A stretch of 64,000 bases of DNA, from assembly GCF_900103185.1 (NCBI RefSeq), contig NZ_FNJD01000018.1, positions 1 through 64,000 on the forward strand, written 5' to 3'. Source of the DNA: Sulfitobacter litoralis (GTDB taxonomy: Bacteria > Pseudomonadota > Alphaproteobacteria > Rhodobacterales > Rhodobacteraceae). Below are positions 54,299-63,262 of this stretch, piece by piece. The translations under genes and the position numbers were made by a program. Every line of letters starts with the position of its first letter. Position 1 is the stretch's first letter. The notes below the pieces were generated by a model. That model did no database searches, was not told the DNA's origin, and saw nothing but the letters and a program-made list of their open reading frames with translations.

Positions 54299-55053
54299 TA
54301 CGCCACCTCGGACAGGATGTCGGCATACCCGTTGTTTTCAACTTCAAGCGCCAGCTCGGGACCACCAGTTTTGATGATCCGACCGTCAGCCATAATGTGC
54401 ACAACGTCGGGTTTGATGTGGTCCAGCAGACGCTGGTAGTGGGTGATCACGAGGAAGCCGCGCCCTTCGGTGCGCAGCGCGTTCACGCCGTCGGCAACCA
54501 GTTTCATCGCGTCGACGTCCAAACCGGAGTCTGTTTCGTCCAAGATGCACATCTTTGGCTCGAGCATCGCCATTTGCAGGATTTCATTCCGCTTTTTCTC
54601 GCCACCGGAGAAGCCCATGTTGACGGGACGTTTCAGCATCTCTGCATCGATCTTCAGCTCTTTGGCACGGGCGCGCACAACCTTGAGGAACTCTGCCGCT
54701 GACATTTCTTCTTCGCCACGGGCCTTGCGCTGTGCGTTCACAGCCGTCCGCAGGAAAGTCATGTTGCCGACGCCGGGGATTTCAACGGGATACTGGAACG
54801 CAAGGAACAGGCCTGCGGCGGCACGCTCTTCTGGCTCGAGGTCCAGCAGGTCAATGTCACCCAGATGCGCGGAGCCTTCTGTGACCTCGTAGCCGCCTTT
54901 GCCGGACAGCACATAGGACAGCGTGGATTTACCGGAACCGTTCGGCCCCATGATCGCGTGAACCTTACCGGCTTCGACTTCCAGATCGACACCCTTCAGG
55001 ATTTGCTTATCTTCTTCTTCCAGTTTGACCTTCAGGCCTTTGATGCTCAGCAT
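54298..55053 (-). CDS. sufC: Fe-S cluster assembly ATPase SufC
   Basis: A 251-residue ABC-type ATPase. Walker A is GPNGSGKSTLSYVLSG, the signature region is NMGFSGGEKKRNEILQMAML and Walker B is CILDETDSGLDVDAM with the SufC-specific HYQRLLDHI segment afterwards. It powers the SufBCD scaffold. The start is overlapped by a possible 33-codon frame. It follows the pyruvyltransferase-like gene in the same direction. Confidence 0.96.
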   Translation of the reverse strand: MLSIKGLKVKLEEEDKQILKGVDLEVEAGKVHAIMGPNGSGKSTLSYVLSGKGGYEVTEGSAHLGDIDLLDLEPEERAAAGLFLAFQYPVEIPGVGNMTFLRTAVNAQRKARGEEEMSAAEFLKVVRARAKELKIDAEMLKRPVNMGFSGGEKKRNEILQMAMLEPKMCILDETDSGLDVDAMKLVADGVNALRTEGRGFLVITHYQRLLDHIKPDVVHIMADGRIIKTGGPELALEVENNGYADILSEVA

Positions 55054-55148
55054 GGGAGGTTCCTTTTCTTGCGCTTTGGCGCTGCAATGACAGTGAATTG
55101 AGTGAATGAAAACCCCGCCAAGGGGCCGTCATCGGTGTAAGATTTCAT
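55047..55148 (-). CDS. Possible 33-residue small protein before sufC
   Basis: An ATG at 55148 preceded by GGGAGAG at good spacing opens a 33-codon frame that begins MKSYTDDGPLAGFSFTQF and ends in a basic tail (APKRKKRNLPC). It starts 4 bp inside the end of the upstream gene and overlaps the sufC start by 7 bp, so it could couple their translation. Without homologues it stays a candidate. Confidence 0.35.
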   Translation of the reverse strand: MKSYTDDGPLAGFSFTQFTVIAAPKRKKRNLPC

Positions 55149-55951
55149 GCCGCTCTCCCTGCCTGTAAGGCTTTGGGAAAACGCGCATAAAGGGCGGTTC
55201 GGCAGGCATCTATGCCCGCCTGATAGGAAAGCGGTGACAGCGGATCGGGTAGAACCGCTGTGGGGATATCTTCGATCTGCATCGGGGCCTGCATCGGCCG
55301 ACCGACGGAAGCTGCATAGTCGAGGTACTTCAACCGTGACTGCCCCGCCGGGGCCAACCAACTGTTGGGCACGCCATAGGCATCGGCCACAATCAACCCG
55401 TGCAGGGATGATGCAAATACATGATCGCATGTTGCAATCGCGTCGCAGACCGCCTGCGCATCGCCGCGTGGATCGATCAGTTGATATCGTGTATCGCTGG
55501 CGACAAGCGTTTGAAGCATGGGATCATCAATCAGCGAGTGGTGCGGCACGATACCGATCCTGCCGTTCGGTGCCCGTTTGTGCGGCCAAACGGCATTGAT
55601 CAACAATCCCGGATCGCCAAACTCGGACAACTCCAAGCCCAGCAACGCGGCGGTAATCGGTCCGCGTACCAGCGCTATATCCACATGGTCGGTAAACCCT
55701 GTGCCCTGCACCGGATGCAACAATCCTGCCCCCCAGATCACCGGCCGATGATCCTGCGCCTCGCTAAAGTTGCGCTTTACCACCTGCAACAGCGATCCGA
55801 TCGCCCAGACATCGGCCTTGCGCACACCAGCATGCTCCACAGGCCGGCCCGAGACATGGGCCAGCACCACAGGGCTGATGGCGTCCCCGAAATTCGGGAC
55901 CGCCTTCCACCAGTGCAGGCGCAAGGGAATGGTGTCAGCCGATAGTTGCAT
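55145..55951 (-). CDS. Polysaccharide pyruvyl transferase family protein
   Basis: About 268 residues with the family landmarks: WWKAVPNFGDAISPVVLAHV at the N-terminus, VWAIGSLLQVV, VIWGAGLLHPVQGTG, ALVRGPITAALLG, then VFASSLHGLIVADAYGVPNS near the C-terminus. Such enzymes add pyruvate ketals to sugars of surface polysaccharides. No other polysaccharide genes are near; instead it sits in the middle of the suf operon. The start at 55951 (MQLSADTIPLRLHWWK) is preferred; an ATG at 55993 is possible and would overlap the preceding gene. Confidence 0.8.
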   Translation of the reverse strand: MQLSADTIPLRLHWWKAVPNFGDAISPVVLAHVSGRPVEHAGVRKADVWAIGSLLQVVKRNFSEAQDHRPVIWGAGLLHPVQGTGFTDHVDIALVRGPITAALLGLELSEFGDPGLLINAVWPHKRAPNGRIGIVPHHSLIDDPMLQTLVASDTRYQLIDPRGDAQAVCDAIATCDHVFASSLHGLIVADAYGVPNSWLAPAGQSRLKYLDYAASVGRPMQAPMQIEDIPTAVLPDPLSPLSYQAGIDACRTALYARFPKALQAGRAA

Positions 55952-55982
55952 CAGCTTGCTGCGTCCTCGTACACGGCAATGA

Positions 55983-56174
55983 TCATGTGTCATCCCCCTT
56001 GCGCAGCACCAAAAGCGCTACACGGATCGCGGCATAGATCATCGCAAAGATCAGCATCTGAAAGAACGTGTCCTCAAACGCGGCGAGCGTCAGCCCGCCG
56101 CCCCGAACCAGAGCCATCAGCACCCAGAAAACCAAGGCGGCGATGGTCACATCCCATGTCAGTTTGCGCATCAT
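55983..56174 (-). CDS. Small two-helix membrane protein in the suf island
   Basis: A 63-residue protein, MMRKLTWDVTIAALVFWVLM being its first helix and FFQMLIFAMIYAAIRVALLV its second, with a short basic tail. It starts 5 bp after the sufB stop, so it is co-translated with sufB. I do not recognise a family. It may tie the island to the membrane or serve the neighbouring pyruvyltransferase-like protein. Confidence 0.65.
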   Translation of the reverse strand: MMRKLTWDVTIAALVFWVLMALVRGGGLTLAAFEDTFFQMLIFAMIYAAIRVALLVLRKGDDT

Positions 56175-56179
56175 CGCGA

Positions 56180-57718
56180 TTACCCCACGGACCCTTCAAG
56201 AGAGATCGCAACCAGCGCCTGCGCTTCCATTGCGAACTCCATCGGCAGTGCCTGAAGCACGTCTTTGCAGAAACCGTTGACGACCAAGGCCACCGCCTCT
56301 TCCTCGTCCATCCCGCGCGAACGGCAATAGAACAGCTGATCGTCATCCACCTTGGATGTGGTTGCCTCGTGCTCTACGCGGCTGCTGTTATTCTTGACCT
56401 CGATATACGGCACCGTGTGGGCACCGCACTGGTCGCCGATCAGCAAGCTGTCACATTGCGTATAGTTGCGCGATTCCTTGGCTTTGGGGTGCATGGTGAC
56501 CAACCCGCGATACGTGTTCTGCGCCTTGCCCGCCGAAATCCCCTTGGACACGATGCGCGACTTGGTGCGCTTGCCCAGGTGGATCATCTTGGTGCCGGTA
56601 TCGGCCTGCTGCATATTGTTGGCGATCGCGATGGAATAGAACTCGCCTTGGCTGTCATCGCCGCGCAGGATGCACGACGGGTATTTCCACGTCACAGCCG
56701 AACCGGTTTCAACCTGCGTCCACATCACCTTGGCACGGTCACCACGGCAATCGGCACGCTTGGTCACAAAGTTATAGATCCCGCCCTTGCCGTTCTCGTC
56801 ACCGGGATACCAGTTCTGAACGGTCGAATATTTCACCTCGGCGTCTTCTTCGATGATGATCTCAACCACCGCGGCGTGCAGCTGGCTTTCGTCCCGCTGC
56901 GGCGCGGTACAGCCTTCAAGGTAGGAGACATAGGACCCCTTGTCGGCAATGATCAACGTGCGCTCGAACTGGCCAGTGTTTTCCGCATTGATACGGAAAT
57001 AGGTCGACAGTTCCATCGGGCAGCGCACGCCCGGTGGCACGTAAACAAACGACCCGTCAGAGAAAACGGCCGAGTTCAACGTCGCATAAAAGTTATCATT
57101 CACCGGCACGACCGAGCCAAGGTATTTCTTGACCAGTTCCGGGTGCTCGCGGATCGCCTCAGAGATGGAGCAGAAAATTACGCCCGCTTTCTTCAGCTCG
57201 TCCTGAAAGGTGGTCCCGACGGAAACGGAATCGAACACGGCGTCCACAGCAACCTTGCGAGGTTCGTCGCCCATGTTTTCTGCACCCTCGACGCCCGCCA
57301 GAATGGCTTGCTCTTTCAAGGGGATACCCAGCTTCTTGTAGGTCTCGAGCAGCTTAGGATCTACGTCGTCCAGGGACTTGGGCTTGACCGCCATGGATTT
57401 GGGACGCGCATAGTAATACTGGTTCTGAAAGTCGATTTCAGGATAGTCCACCATCGCCCAGTTCGGCTCTTTCTTGGTCAACCAGCGCTCATAGGCCGCC
57501 AGACGCCATTCCAGCATCCACTCGGGCTCTTCATTCTTTTCCGAAATCAGTTTGACGATATCGGGGTTCAGACCCAGCGGGGCATAGTCCATCTCGATAT
57601 CTGTGGACCACCCATATTTATAGGCACCGCCGACTTCGCGCACGGCATCCACGGTGTCCTGATCAACGCCCTCTTTAACGCCGGTGTTCGGGTCATCCTT
57701 GACCAAAGTGCTATCCAT
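56180..57718 (-). CDS. sufB: Fe-S cluster assembly protein SufB
   Basis: A 512-residue scaffold protein. It contains the N-terminal [20 protein letters not shown], the [20 protein letters not shown] region, the conserved cysteine in [20 protein letters not shown], and the C-terminal [20 protein letters not shown] with the cluster-related glutamates. I start it at the ATG at 57718, which has AAGGA at correct spacing; the ATG three codons upstream directly abuts that site. Confidence 0.95.
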   Translation of the reverse strand: MDSTLVKDDPNTGVKEGVDQDTVDAVREVGGAYKYGWSTDIEMDYAPLGLNPDIVKLISEKNEEPEWMLEWRLAAYERWLTKKEPNWAMVDYPEIDFQNQYYYARPKSMAVKPKSLDDVDPKLLETYKKLGIPLKEQAILAGVEGAENMGDEPRKVAVDAVFDSVSVGTTFQDELKKAGVIFCSISEAIREHPELVKKYLGSVVPVNDNFYATLNSAVFSDGSFVYVPPGVRCPMELSTYFRINAENTGQFERTLIIADKGSYVSYLEGCTAPQRDESQLHAAVVEIIIEEDAEVKYSTVQNWYPGDENGKGGIYNFVTKRADCRGDRAKVMWTQVETGSAVTWKYPSCILRGDDSQGEFYSIAIANNMQQADTGTKMIHLGKRTKSRIVSKGISAGKAQNTYRGLVTMHPKAKESRNYTQCDSLLIGDQCGAHTVPYIEVKNNSSRVEHEATTSKVDDDQLFYCRSRGMDEEEAVALVVNGFCKDVLQALPMEFAMEAQALVAISLEGSVG

Positions 57719-57747
57719 GCTTTTCATCCTTCAACTGGCGGTGCGCA

Positions 57748-58872
57748 TCAAGCGGCCCGCGCCTCGTGTTTCTTCAATTTCGCGGTCCAGGCGTCTGCAA
57801 AACGCAAGACCTGTTCTTCTGTGGTGTCCGGCCCAAGCGATACGCGCACGGCACAGGATGCCTCAGCGTCGTCAAAGCCCATGGCCGTCAACACCCGACT
57901 TGTCGCCACCTTGCCGCTAGAGCACGCAGACCCCGCGCTGATCGCAAAGCCTGCAAGGTCCATCTGCATCACCTGCGTCTCACCGCGCCACCCGGGCGTG
58001 ATAAAGCAAGAGGTGTTCGGCAAACGCGCCACGTCTTTCCCAACGAAAATAGTCTTCTTTGACGCAGCCTCAAGAGCCTTCTCTAGAACATTTCTAAGGT
58101 CTGCAACCCGTTCCCAGACGCCATCCGCCAAATCCTGCGCCGCGGCAGCGCAAGCGGCACCAAATCCGGCGATGCCTATGACATTCTCTGTCCCCGCACG
58201 ACGTCCCAATTCTTGCCCGCCTCCGCGCAACATCGGCTGCATCAATCCGGGCGTATATTCGGGCCCCGCGATCAGCGCGCCGATGCCCTTGGGACCGCCC
58301 AGCTTATGGGCCGAGACAGCCAATGACGTATGGCGCCCGACATCCGAGCGCCAGCGCCCCAGATCCGACAACTTACCGGCCGCTTGCACCGCGTCACGGA
58401 ACACGCTTGCAGGCGACGCGCCCAAACGCGACAGCTCGGTCAACAGGCTTTCCGGCTGCAACACCCCTGTCTCGCTATTGGCACGTTGCAAAAACAGCGT
58501 TTTGCCCGCCAAGGCTCCATCCGGTAGCGCGTTCAAATCCACGTGACCATTGTGACCCACAGGCAATTGCTCGGCCTCAGGGCACCAGATGCGCACCGCT
58601 TCATGCTCCACGGCTGCGCCGGCGACATTGCCCGCGTCCTGCACCACCCCCGCGATCGCTTCGGTGGCACCGCTGGTAAAGATCACTTCCGACACATCGC
58701 AGCCGACCAAAGCCGCCACCTGCCCGCGTGCCTTTTCAACCATCATCTTGGCCGCACGCCCTTCGGCATGGACGCTCGACGGGTTGCCCGCCACATCCAT
58801 CGCCGCCAACATCGCCGCGCGCGCCTCTGCCCTCAGCGGGGTGGTCGCGTTATGATCCAGATAGGTTCTCAT
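57748..58872 (-). CDS. Group I cysteine desulfurase (NifS/IscS-like)
   Basis: A 374-residue desulfurase distinct from SufS. It begins MRTYLDHNATTPLRAEARAA, has the PLP lysine in LAVSAHKLGGPKGIGALIAG and the mobile catalytic loop SAGSACSSGKVATSRVL of group I enzymes. It may supply sulfur to SufB, to tRNA thiolation or to both. GGAAG precedes the ATG. Its place between iscR and sufB is typical of Rhodobacterales. Confidence 0.9.
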   Translation of the reverse strand: MRTYLDHNATTPLRAEARAAMLAAMDVAGNPSSVHAEGRAAKMMVEKARGQVAALVGCDVSEVIFTSGATEAIAGVVQDAGNVAGAAVEHEAVRIWCPEAEQLPVGHNGHVDLNALPDGALAGKTLFLQRANSETGVLQPESLLTELSRLGASPASVFRDAVQAAGKLSDLGRWRSDVGRHTSLAVSAHKLGGPKGIGALIAGPEYTPGLMQPMLRGGGQELGRRAGTENVIGIAGFGAACAAAAQDLADGVWERVADLRNVLEKALEAASKKTIFVGKDVARLPNTSCFITPGWRGETQVMQMDLAGFAISAGSACSSGKVATSRVLTAMGFDDAEASCAVRVSLGPDTTEEQVLRFADAWTAKLKKHEARAA

Positions 58873-58923
58873 ATCAGCTTCCAAATGGTCCCAAATCCCA
58901 GGGAGCGTGAGGAACAGCGTCCC

Positions 58924-59394
58924 TCATTCCGTGTCGGCCTCGTCCACGATGGCAAAGAGGTTCGGCACCGCCGGACAGGGGGCAAGCTCATTGGCCACGA
59001 CATCGGACAGCCGCGTCTGGTGCAAGAAAACATAGACCTGCGCACTGAGCCCTTCCCACAAACGATTGGTCAAGGATTGCGCACGACTGCCCGATGACCC
59101 GCCAGAGGCACCTGCCCCCACATGCATCGCGTCGACCTTTTCGTCGACCGCCGCCAGAATGTCGACGACGCGGATATTCGCCGCTGGTCGCGCCAAACGA
59201 TAGCCGCCGCCGGGGCCACGCACCGATGCCACCAGCTCGGCCCGGCGCAGTTTTACGAAAAGCTGTTCTAGATACGGCAGGGAAATGGACTGACGCGCCG
59301 CGATATCGCCCAGATTGACCAGGCGGTCTGCAGGCTGCAACGCTATATCAGCCAGTGCGACCATGGCATACCGCCCCTTGGTAGACAGCTTCAT
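58924..59394 (-). CDS. iscR: Rrf2-family regulator IscR, single-cysteine type
   Basis: A 156-residue Rrf2 regulator. The winged helix (MKLSTKGRYAMVALADIALQ, then LPYLEQLFVKLRRAELVASV and RGPGGGYRLARPA) is intact. The three cysteines that bind the cluster in E. coli IscR are missing: residues 88-108 read DAMHVGAGASGGSSGSRAQS instead. The only cysteine is Cys140 in ELAPCPAVPN. Rhodobacter sphaeroides IscR is known to be of this unusual single-cysteine type. It heads the suf island and probably represses it when clusters or iron suffice. Confidence 0.92.
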   Translation of the reverse strand: MKLSTKGRYAMVALADIALQPADRLVNLGDIAARQSISLPYLEQLFVKLRRAELVASVRGPGGGYRLARPAANIRVVDILAAVDEKVDAMHVGAGASGGSSGSRAQSLTNRLWEGLSAQVYVFLHQTRLSDVVANELAPCPAVPNLFAIVDEADTE

Positions 59395-59494
59395 CGCAGA
59401 GTTCCCTTTCCCATAGGCGCCTGTTTGATTGACGAGGACGCATGAAATGCCTAAACGCAATGTCTGACCCACCTTAAAGCTGGGATCACACAAG

Positions 59495-59509
59495 TTAGAA
59501 CCGTTCTAA
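59495..59509. promoter_or_regulatory. TTAGAAC-C-GTTCTAA palindrome at the iscR promoter
   Basis: A perfect 7-bp inverted repeat with a single central base, in the intergenic region between iscR and the divergent hydrolase gene, 101 bp before the iscR start. A lone half-site TTAGAACC lies at 59546-59553, 17 bp before the hydrolase ATG. It is the best candidate for the IscR operator, known in Rhodobacterales as the Iron-Rhodo box; I have not verified that consensus. Confidence 0.6.
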
Positions 59510-59569
59510 ACTGCCTTAGCGAATTCGTCAACTATTCCGCTGCACTTAGAACCCCAAGCAGGGACGCTC

Positions 59570-60223
59570 ATGCCCGAGGTTATTTTTCCCGGACCCGAAG
59601 GCCGCCTCGAAGGCCGCTACCATCCACAAAAAGAACGCGACGCGCCAATCGCTATTCTGCTTCACCCACACCCACAATTCGGCGGGACGATGAACCATAA
59701 GGTCGTGTATAATATGCACTATGCCTTCTACAATATGGGTTTCACCGTTTTGCGCTTCAACTTCCGCGGCGTGGGCCGAAGCCAAGGCGAATACGATCAA
59801 GGCGTCGGTGAACTCTCTGATGCAGCGTCAGCGCTGGATTACCTGCAGTCGATGAACAACAACTCCAAGCACTGCTGGGTTGCGGGTTTCTCGTTCGGCG
59901 CATGGATCGGCATGCAATTGCTGATGCGCCGTCCCGAAATCACGGGTTTCATCTCTGTCGCACCGCCTGCGAACATGTATGACTTCAGCTTCCTCGCACC
60001 CTGCCCGGCTTCCGGTCTGGTGATCAATGGGACGGCTGACCGCGTAGCACCGCCAGCTGATACCGTGAACCTCGTGAACAAACTGCACGAGCAAAAGGGC
60101 ATCACCATCACCCACCAAGAAGTCGAGGGTGCCGGCCACTTCTTTGAAGAGCCGCATATGGATACGCTCATTACGTCGACCACCGACTATGTGAAGCGTC
60201 GCCTCACGGAAACGACCCGTTAA
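59570..60223 (+). CDS. Alpha/beta hydrolase
   Basis: A 217-residue small alpha/beta hydrolase. It shows the oxyanion HPHPQFGGTMNHKVVYNMHY, the strand FRGVGRSQGEYDQGVGEL, the nucleophile elbow GFSFGAWIG with the serine, and a late GAGHFFEEPH histidine. Substrate unknown. It is divergent from iscR and begins an operon with the next two genes, whose starts lie at or near its stop. Confidence 0.85.
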   Translation: MPEVIFPGPEGRLEGRYHPQKERDAPIAILLHPHPQFGGTMNHKVVYNMHYAFYNMGFTVLRFNFRGVGRSQGEYDQGVGELSDAASALDYLQSMNNNSKHCWVAGFSFGAWIGMQLLMRRPEITGFISVAPPANMYDFSFLAPCPASGLVINGTADRVAPPADTVNLVNKLHEQKGITITHQEVEGAGHFFEEPHMDTLITSTTDYVKRRLTETTR

Positions 60224-60456
60224 TGGCGGATCAGACAGTCGTCGATCTGGCCAATCAACTGGCCGAAGAATGTCTGGCAGTACAACGCGAAACCGGACAG
60301 GAGCGGCTTTTTATGGAAGTCGCTGCTGTTCTGGGCGCGTGGTCGCAGACCATGGAAGAAGCCTTTGTCACAGCGATCCGTACGCGGCTTTCTGCCGCAC
60401 AGGGGCGTGACTTTATCGCCAAGGCGCTCGCCGCGCACCGCGCAAAAGAAAGCTGA
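60223..60456 (+). CDS. Small helical protein of unknown function
   Basis: A 77-residue, predicted all-helical protein (MADQTVVDLANQLAEECLAV, then LFMEVAAVLGAWSQTMEEAF). Its ATG shares a base with the hydrolase stop (TAATG), so the two are coupled. No family is recognised. It ends three bases before the HD-domain gene, making it the middle gene of a three-gene set. Confidence 0.7.
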   Translation: MADQTVVDLANQLAEECLAVQRETGQERLFMEVAAVLGAWSQTMEEAFVTAIRTRLSAAQGRDFIAKALAAHRAKES

Positions 60457-60459
60457 CGT

Positions 60460-61041
60460 ATGACCACCAGACTAGAGCAACAGATTGCCTTCCTTAACGA
60501 AGCAGACAAGCTCAAGTCGGTCACACGCGGCACGCTTTTATGCGATGCCTCGCGGGCGGAAAATTCGGCTGAACACAGTTGGCACCTGACGCTTTATGCA
60601 CTGGTGCTAGCGGATCAGGCGGGCGAAGGCGTCGACATCACCCGCGTCATCAAAATGTTGATCCTGCATGACCTCGTCGAGATTGACGCAGGCGACAACC
60701 CGATCTTTGGCAGCTACGATGCGGCCGATATGGAGGCCCAGGAACAGCTTGCCGCTGACCGAATATTTGGCCTTCTTCCCAACGATTTACGCGACGATCT
60801 TCGCGCCACATGGGAAGAGTTTGAAGCGAACAAATCCCCCACGGCCCGCTTTGCAAAGTCGCTCGACAGGTTCCAGCCGCCCATGCAGAACCTTGCCGCG
60901 GGCGGGGGCAGTTGGGTCGAATACAACGTCACCGAAGCGCAGTTCGTGGAAAAGGTGGGCAGCAAGATCAAGACCGGCGCGCCGGGCTTGTGGGAATTCG
61001 CACGCGCCCGCGTCTCTGCCTGGTTCGCGGCCCGCGGCTAG
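60460..61041 (+). CDS. HD-domain phosphohydrolase (YfbR/HDDC2-like)
   Basis: A 193-residue HD_3 protein. The metal-binding residues appear in AENSAEHSWHLTLYALVLAD, LILHDLVEIDAGDN with the HD pair, and FAKSLDRFQP with the last aspartate. Relatives are 5'-deoxynucleotidases that act on deoxyribonucleoside monophosphates; nucleotidase activity is inferred from family. It is the last gene of the hydrolase operon and is followed by a 174-bp gap before icd. Confidence 0.87.
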   Translation: MTTRLEQQIAFLNEADKLKSVTRGTLLCDASRAENSAEHSWHLTLYALVLADQAGEGVDITRVIKMLILHDLVEIDAGDNPIFGSYDAADMEAQEQLAADRIFGLLPNDLRDDLRATWEEFEANKSPTARFAKSLDRFQPPMQNLAAGGGSWVEYNVTEAQFVEKVGSKIKTGAPGLWEFARARVSAWFAARG

Positions 61042-61215
61042 CACCCTCTGCCATTAGGTACCCGACCTCTTTCCTTTGCATCACAACCCTGCTGCAGCGC
61101 TTTGATATTTGGCAGACACCACATCCCTTTTTCAGTATACCATTGCATACCGACTAGGCATTGGTGCTTGAATAGTCTATGAGGAGAACAGTTTCACCTC
61201 AAAGGACCGCAGACG

Positions 61216-62433
61216 ATGACCAAGATCAAAGTGGAAAACCCGATCGTTGAGCTCGACGGTGATGAAATGACCCGCATCATGTGGGATTTCATCAAGAAAA
61301 AGCTGATCCTGCCCTATCTCGACGTGGATCTGAAATACTACGATCTAGGGATGGAGGTCCGCGACGAGACCAACGACCAGATCACCATAGACGCGGCCCA
61401 CGCGATCAAGGAACACGGCGTTGGCGTCAAATGCGCGACCATCACCCCTGACGAGGCTCGGGTCGAGGAGTTCGGCCTGAAAGAGATGTGGCGCTCTCCT
61501 AACGGGACGATCCGTAACATTCTGGGCGGCGTGATCTTCCGCCAGCCGATCATCTGCAAGAACGTCCCCCGCCTTGTGCCCGGCTGGACCAAGCCGATTG
61601 TCGTGGGCCGTCATGCCTATGGCGACCAGTATAAAGCGACCGATTTTAAATTTCCCGGCAAGGGCAAGCTAACGTTGAAATTCGTCGGCGAGGACGGGAC
61701 AGAGATCGAGCGCGAGCTTTTCGACGCCCCCGACGCCGGTGTCGTGATGGGGATGTACAACCTTGATAAATCCATCATCGATTTCGCCCGCGCCTCGCTG
61801 AACTACGGTTTGAACCTTGGCTGGCCGGTCTACCTGAGCACCAAGAACACGATCCTCAAGCAGTATGACGGCCGTTTCCTTGAGCTGTTCCAGCACATCT
61901 ACGAGACCGAGTTCGAAGATAAATTCAAAGCCGCGGGCATTACCTATGAACACCGTCTGATTGACGACATGGTCGCCTGCGCGATGAAGTGGAACGGCGG
62001 CTATGTCTGGGCCTGCAAGAACTACGACGGCGACGTGCAGTCGGACACCGTCGCGCAGGGGTTCGGCTCGCTCGGGTTGATGACATCCGTGCTGATGACC
62101 CCCGATGGCCAGACCGTAGAGGCAGAAGCCGCCCACGGCACTGTCACCCGCCATTACCGCCAACATCAGAAGGGCGAGGAAACCTCGACCAATTCCATTG
62201 CGTCTATCTATGCGTGGACGGGCGGGATCAAGCATCGCGGTAAACTGGATGATAACGCCGAACTGATCCGCTTTGCCGAAACCTTGGAAAAGACGGTCGT
62301 GGATACGGTGGAATCAGGTTCTATGACCAAAGACCTGGCCCTGCTGGTCGGCCCCGACCAAGGCTGGCTAACCACAATGGGATTCCTCGAAAAAGTCGAC
62401 GAGAACCTGAACAAGGCGCTGAGCGCGCAATAA
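61216..62433 (+). CDS. icd: NADP-dependent isocitrate dehydrogenase
   Basis: A 405-residue homodimeric IDH of the eukaryote-like subfamily, a TCA-cycle enzyme that makes 2-oxoglutarate and NADPH. Substrate motifs are [20 protein letters not shown] and [13 protein letters not shown]; metal-binding aspartates are in [20 protein letters not shown] and [13 protein letters not shown], and the NADP region is [11 protein letters not shown]. It is monocistronic, with its own terminator. Confidence 0.96.
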   Translation: MTKIKVENPIVELDGDEMTRIMWDFIKKKLILPYLDVDLKYYDLGMEVRDETNDQITIDAAHAIKEHGVGVKCATITPDEARVEEFGLKEMWRSPNGTIRNILGGVIFRQPIICKNVPRLVPGWTKPIVVGRHAYGDQYKATDFKFPGKGKLTLKFVGEDGTEIERELFDAPDAGVVMGMYNLDKSIIDFARASLNYGLNLGWPVYLSTKNTILKQYDGRFLELFQHIYETEFEDKFKAAGITYEHRLIDDMVACAMKWNGGYVWACKNYDGDVQSDTVAQGFGSLGLMTSVLMTPDGQTVEAEAAHGTVTRHYRQHQKGEETSTNSIASIYAWTGGIKHRGKLDDNAELIRFAETLEKTVVDTVESGSMTKDLALLVGPDQGWLTTMGFLEKVDENLNKALSAQ

Positions 62434-62451
62434 GCCAACCGCTTAAGACAA

Positions 62452-62479
62452 GGGCCATCCTGAACGGGTGGCCCTTTTT
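62452..62479 (+). terminator. Rho-independent terminator of icd
   Basis: GGGCCATCC-TGAAC-GGGTGGCCC (one T-G pair) followed by TTTTTC, about 18 bp after the icd stop. Confidence 0.93.
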
Positions 62480-62580
62480 CTGTGCAGCGGACCCTGCGTG
62501 ACGCGATGTAACGGGGGAAATTATTATTCTGCACTGCAGCACCCCTAGACAGGTCAACATAGCTGCCCTATCTGCACGAT

Positions 62581-63189
62581 ATGACATATGCTGATCCCCT
62601 CCACCATAGCTCGCTTGATGATGTCCAAGGCCTAAGCCTCGGGGTATTTTTGTGCGGTATCGGAATCTTCGTTTTGACCTCTGCCGGACTAATTACCGGT
62701 CAGACGGCGGGCTTGGCGGTGATCATCGCCTACCTCACGGGGTATTCCTTCGGCGTGGTGTTCTTTTTGATCAACCTGCCGTTCTACTTCATCGCCTACA
62801 AACGCCTCGGGGCGGAATTTACGATCAAATCGCTGATCTCGGTCACCATGCTGTCCGTTGTCACCGAATTTCTGCCCTACGGGTTTGCGATCCAGTCGCT
62901 GAGCCCGGCCCTCGCAGCGATGATATTTGGTGCCTTGGTCGGGTTGGGGCTGCTGGCGATGTTCCGACATAATGGGTCGCTTGGAGGTTTGGGCGTGATC
63001 GCGCTGTTGGTTCAAGACACCACGGGGTTCAAGGCGGGATGGGTACAACTGATCACGGACGCACTGATCTTTTCCGTCGCCTTGTTCCTGTTTCCAGCCT
63101 CTGTCGTGGGCTATTCGCTGCTTGGCGCACTGGTGCTGAACCTGATCATAACCTTCAACCACCGCCGCGACCGCTACATCGCCACCTGA
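62581..63189 (+). CDS. YitT family membrane protein
   Basis: A 202-residue inner-membrane protein with about five helices. The N-terminal repeat GLSLGVFLCGIGIFVLTSAG, then LITGQTAGLAVIIAYLTGYS, and FFLINLPFYFIAYKRLGAEF are the YitT/DUF161 signature. It lacks the C-terminal soluble DUF2179 domain of the long members. A transporter role is possible but undefined. No ribosome site is evident before the ATG. Confidence 0.85.
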   Translation: MTYADPLHHSSLDDVQGLSLGVFLCGIGIFVLTSAGLITGQTAGLAVIIAYLTGYSFGVVFFLINLPFYFIAYKRLGAEFTIKSLISVTMLSVVTEFLPYGFAIQSLSPALAAMIFGALVGLGLLAMFRHNGSLGGLGVIALLVQDTTGFKAGWVQLITDALIFSVALFLFPASVVGYSLLGALVLNLIITFNHRRDRYIAT

Positions 63190-63262
63190 CCCGCCGGCTC
63201 TTGACACCGGCCCGCGCCCGTCTCAGGACTGGGTCGGAAACCAGCATTGGGGGCACGGTGAT

